Below, one piece after another: positions 61,405 through 64,000 of a stretch of 64,000 bases of DNA. The position numbers and the translations under genes were made by a program. Positions within the stretch are counted from its first letter, which is position 1. Each line of letters starts with the position of its first letter. Below the pieces are notes generated by a model that worked only from the letters and a program-made list of their open reading frames with translations, searched no databases and had not been told where the DNA came from. The DNA comes from Neobacillus cucumis (GTDB taxonomy: Bacteria > Bacillota > Bacilli > Bacillales_B > DSM-18226), in assembly GCF_016107705.1 (NCBI RefSeq), contig NZ_JAEHGC010000004.1, forward strand, positions 186,001 to 250,000. Direction: 5' to 3'.

Positions 61405-64000
61405 TTACATATTTCTCCTGTACTGTCCGCCAACCTCGTAAAGTGCTTTTGTAATCTGTCCGAGACTCGCCACTTTGACGGTCTCCATTAATGCTGCAAA
61501 AATGTTGCCATTGTTGACCGCTGAAGCCTTTAATGCCTTTAAAGCCTGTTCCGCTTCACCTGAATGGGCACTCTGGAACTCGCGCAAATTGTGTATTTGC
61601 AGCTCCTTTTCTTCCTCCGTTGCCCTGGCAAGCTCCATGTTGTCTACCTCTTCTTCAGATGGCGGATTTGGATTCAAATACGTATTGACGCCGATAATTG
61701 GCAATTCACCCGTATGCTTTTTCATCTCATAATACATTGACTCATCCTGGATTTTTCCGCGCTGGTACTGCGTTTCCATCGCACCGAGCACCCCGCCGCG
61801 GTCATTAATCCGCTCGAATTCCTGTAAAACCGCCTCTTCAACAAGATCTGTCAGCTCTTCGACGATAAACGAACCTTGAAGCGGGTTCTCATTCTTGGTT
61901 AAACCATGCTCCTTCGTAATAATCATCTGAATCGCCATCGCTCTTCTTACAGATTCCTCAGTTGGAGTCGTGATCGCTTCATCATACGCATTCGTATGAA
62001 GCGAGTTACAGTTATCATGGAGTGCCATTAACGCCTGTAATGTTGTTCGGATATCATTAAAGTCAATTTCCTGCGCATGCAGTGAACGCCCGGATGTTTG
62101 CACATGGTACTTCAGCTTTTGACTGCGCTCATTAGCACCATATTTATCACGCATCACCGTTGCCCAAATCCGGCGGGCAACGCGGCCAATTACCGTATAT
62201 TCTGGATCCAAACCGTTCGAGAAGAAGAACGAAAGGTTTGCTGCAAAATCATCAATCTTCATGCCGCGGCTTAAGTAATATTCAACATACGTAAACCCAT
62301 TTGACAGCGTAAACGCCAATTGTGAAATTGGATTCGCCCCTGCTTCAGCAATATGGTAGCCGGAAATGGAAACGGAATAATAATTGCGCACCTGATGATC
62401 AATAAAATACTGCTGAATATCGCCCATCATTCTTAGTGCAAATTCCGTGGAGAAAATACAGGTATTTTGTCCCTGATCTTCTTTTAAAATATCAGCCTGC
62501 ACCGTACCGCGGACGGTTTTCAGCGTATAGGCTCTAACCTCAGCAAATTCTTCTACCGTCAACACGCGGCCAAGCTCCGCTTCTTTTTTCTGAACCTGCT
62601 GGTGAATCGCTGTATTCATGAACATCGCCAAAATAATCGGCGCTGGTCCATTAATCGTCATCGAAACTGATGTGGATGGATGACATAAGTCAAATCCATC
62701 GTACAGCTTTTTCATATCGTCTAGCGTACAAACGCTGACGCCGCTAGTGCCAATCTTCCCATAAATATCCGGACGGTGATCCGGATCTTCTCCATAAAGG
62801 GTAACCGAGTCAAACGCTGTGCTTAAGCGTTTTGCCGGGTCATCCTTTGATAAATAGTGGAAGCGGCGGTTCGTGCGCTCCGGTGTCCCTTCTCCGGCAA
62901 ACTGCCGTTTTGGATCCTCTCCTTCACGCTTGAAAGGAAATACCCCTGCCGTGTACGGAAATGAACCAGGTACATTTTCACGGTACACCCAGCGAAGAAT
63001 TTCGCCATAATCTTTATATTTTGGCAATGCCACCTTTGGAATATCAAGACCGGAAAGACTTTTTGATTTTAATACCGTAATAATTTCCTTGTCACGAATT
63101 CTCGTTACGAATTGATCCTTCGAATAGGCTTCCTTTGTTGCCGACCAGCTGTTCAGGATTTTCTTCGATTCCGGTGTCAACTTCTCTTCCGTTTCTTGTT
63201 TGATCGCTTCTAAAGAAGCAACCACTTCACTGCCTGCATCCCGTTCCTTTACAGCAGCAATTGCCCCTTCAAGTTGAAAAAGTTTTCGAGCCAAGTCAGC
63301 CTGTTCTTCCGCTTTCTTATGGTAACGGCGCACGGTATCGGAAATTTCCCGTAAGTAATAGCGGCGGTCGGTTGGAATGATGACACTTTGTTTTTCAACC
63401 TTTGCCTGCTTATTAAAGGAGGTCTCCCAATCTGAAGCCATTTTTTCATTAATTTTTTCAACTAATGCTGCAAAAAGTGCGTTGGTACCGAGGTCATTAA
63501 ACTGACTGGCGATTGTTCCATATACCGGCATTTCGGATGGGTCCTTTTCGAACAGCATATGACTGCGCTGGTATTGCTTTTGCACATGGCGCTTCGCATC
63601 CTCTGAACCTTTACGTTCAAATTTATTGATCACGATTAGATCAGCAAAGTCAATCATATCAATTTTTTCAAGCTGTGATGGCGCTCCGAATTCACTTGTC
63701 ATCACATACATGGATAGGTCACAAATCTCAGTGATTTCTGCATCGCCTTGGCCGATTCCGCTCGTTTCGACAATAACTAGATCAAATCCGGCTGCTTTGA
63801 CAACGGACACGGCATCCTTGATCGCCAAGGATAATTCCGTTTTCGATGATCGAGTCGCAAGACTGCGCATGTAGATATTCGGTGAAAAAATCGCATTCAT
63901 CCGAATCCGGTCACCCAGCAGCGCCCCGCCCGTCTTTTGCTTTGTTGGATCAACGGATAATACCGCTATTCTTTTATCTGGAAGCTCGTTAATAAAGCGA
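61405..64000 (-). CDS. icmF: Fused isobutyryl-CoA mutase (IcmF), 3' part
   Basis: At least 864 residues; the frame is open through the right edge, so the N-terminal B12-binding domain is missing. The visible part starts in the MeaB-like G domain ([41 protein letters not shown]) and continues into the mutase TIM barrel ([20 protein letters not shown] region, [39 protein letters not shown]). IcmF rearranges isobutyryl-CoA and n-butyryl-CoA with adenosylcobalamin, with its own GTPase chaperone. It is common in Bacillus near acyl-CoA dehydrogenase genes. Confidence 0.93.
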   Translation of the reverse strand, partial: RFINELPDKRIAVLSVDPTKQKTGGALLGDRIRMNAIFSPNIYMRSLATRSSKTELSLAIKDAVSVVKAAGFDLVIVETSGIGQGDAEITEICDLSMYVMTSEFGAPSQLEKIDMIDFADLIVINKFERKGSEDAKRHVQKQYQRSHMLFEKDPSEMPVYGTIASQFNDLGTNALFAALVEKINEKMASDWETSFNKQAKVEKQSVIIPTDRRYYLREISDTVRRYHKKAEEQADLARKLFQLEGAIAAVKERDAGSEVVASLEAIKQETEEKLTPESKKILNSWSATKEAYSKDQFVTRIRDKEIITVLKSKSLSGLDIPKVALPKYKDYGEILRWVYRENVPGSFPYTAGVFPFKREGEDPKRQFAGEGTPERTNRRFHYLSKDDPAKRLSTAFDSVTLYGEDPDHRPDIYGKIGTSGVSVCTLDDMKKLYDGFDLCHPSTSVSMTINGPAPIILAMFMNTAIHQQVQKKEAELGRVLTVEEFAEVRAYTLKTVRGTVQADILKEDQGQNTCIFSTEFALRMMGDIQQYFIDHQVRNYYSVSISGYHIAEAGANPISQLAFTLSNGFTYVEYYLSRGMKIDDFAANLSFFFSNGLDPEYTVIGRVARRIWATVMRDKYGANERSQKLKYHVQTSGRSLHAQEIDFNDIRTTLQALMALHDNCNSLHTNAYDEAITTPTEESVRRAMAIQMIITKEHGLTKNENPLQGSFIVEELTDLVEEAVLQEFERINDRGGVLGAMETQYQRGKIQDESMYYEMKKHTGELPIIGVNTYLNPNPPSEEEVDNMELARATEEEKELQIHNLREFQSAHSGEAEQALKALKASAVNNGNIFAALMETVKVASLGQITKALYEVGGQYRRNM

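Overview
This 64-kb window comes from the chromosome of a low-to-medium GC, spore-forming Bacillaceae (Bacillus sensu lato). It carries spo0F, spoIIR, a YhcN-type sporulation lipoprotein, RNA polymerase delta (rpoE), and the gene order spo0F-fbaA-tal-murA-glpX-rho-rpmE-tdk ... prfA-prmC-spoIIR-ywlB-ywlC-mntP-ywlE-rpiB-ywlG-glyA-upp ... atp, which is the B. subtilis order. A proton-pumping complex I (nuo) operon is present. B. subtilis lacks it, while the B. cereus group and several environmental Bacillus lineages have it. Most genes lie on the minus strand, as expected for leading-strand genes of the left replichore near oriC. The species cannot be fixed from the sequence alone.

Layout. (1) 1-9.3 kb: a general-stress island. 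A CheR-like methyltransferase (partial), a CHASE3/GAF hybrid histidine kinase and a receiver-PP2C phosphatase match the RsbM/RsbK/RsbY sigma-B input module known from B. cereus. Around them are dps, corA, csbD, an MscS-like membrane protein and small unknown genes. At least four, probably six, sigma-B type promoters (GTTTAA-N13/14-GGGTAT) can be read here. (2) 9.3-20.3 kb: an 11-gene complex I operon nuoABCDHIJKLMN without nuoEFG. NuoC carries a striking 334-residue Ala/Lys-rich repeat extension. (3) 20.6-29.1 kb: a fructosamine (Amadori product) utilisation cassette with a GntR regulator, FrlC-like epimerase, FrlB deglycase, a second SIS-domain deglycase-like protein, FrlD kinase and ABC transporter FrlMNO, with A+T-rich dyads at its promoters. 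(4) 29.2-36.6 kb: the F1Fo ATP synthase operon atpZIBEFHAGDC. (5) 36.9-39.1 kb: a secreted Vpr-like subtilase. (6) 39.2-60.5 kb: the conserved Bacillus housekeeping and sporulation block from upp to pyrG and rpoE, including a DnaA-box cluster at ywlC and a GGGCTCC-initiated pyrG attenuator. (7) 60.5-64 kb: repeats, a small membrane protein and the 3' part of icmF.

The genes combine into respiration (complex I plus ATP synthase), central carbon metabolism (fbaA, tal, glpX, rpiB, frl, glyA), nucleotide salvage and synthesis (upp, tdk, pyrG), translation and termination factors (prfA, prmC, rpmE, rho, ywlC), and stress and sporulation control (RsbKMY, YwlE, Spo0F, SpoIIR).

The non-coding sequence is unusually informative. 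It holds short motif arrays phased at exactly 21 nt in two separate intergenic gaps, with looser relatives in two more. It also holds several families of structured repeats, one lying between atpG and atpA and one supplying the C-terminus of PrmC. No rRNA, tRNA, CRISPR array, prophage or transposase gene was seen. All calls were made by reading, with no database search; coordinates of short motifs were counted by hand.
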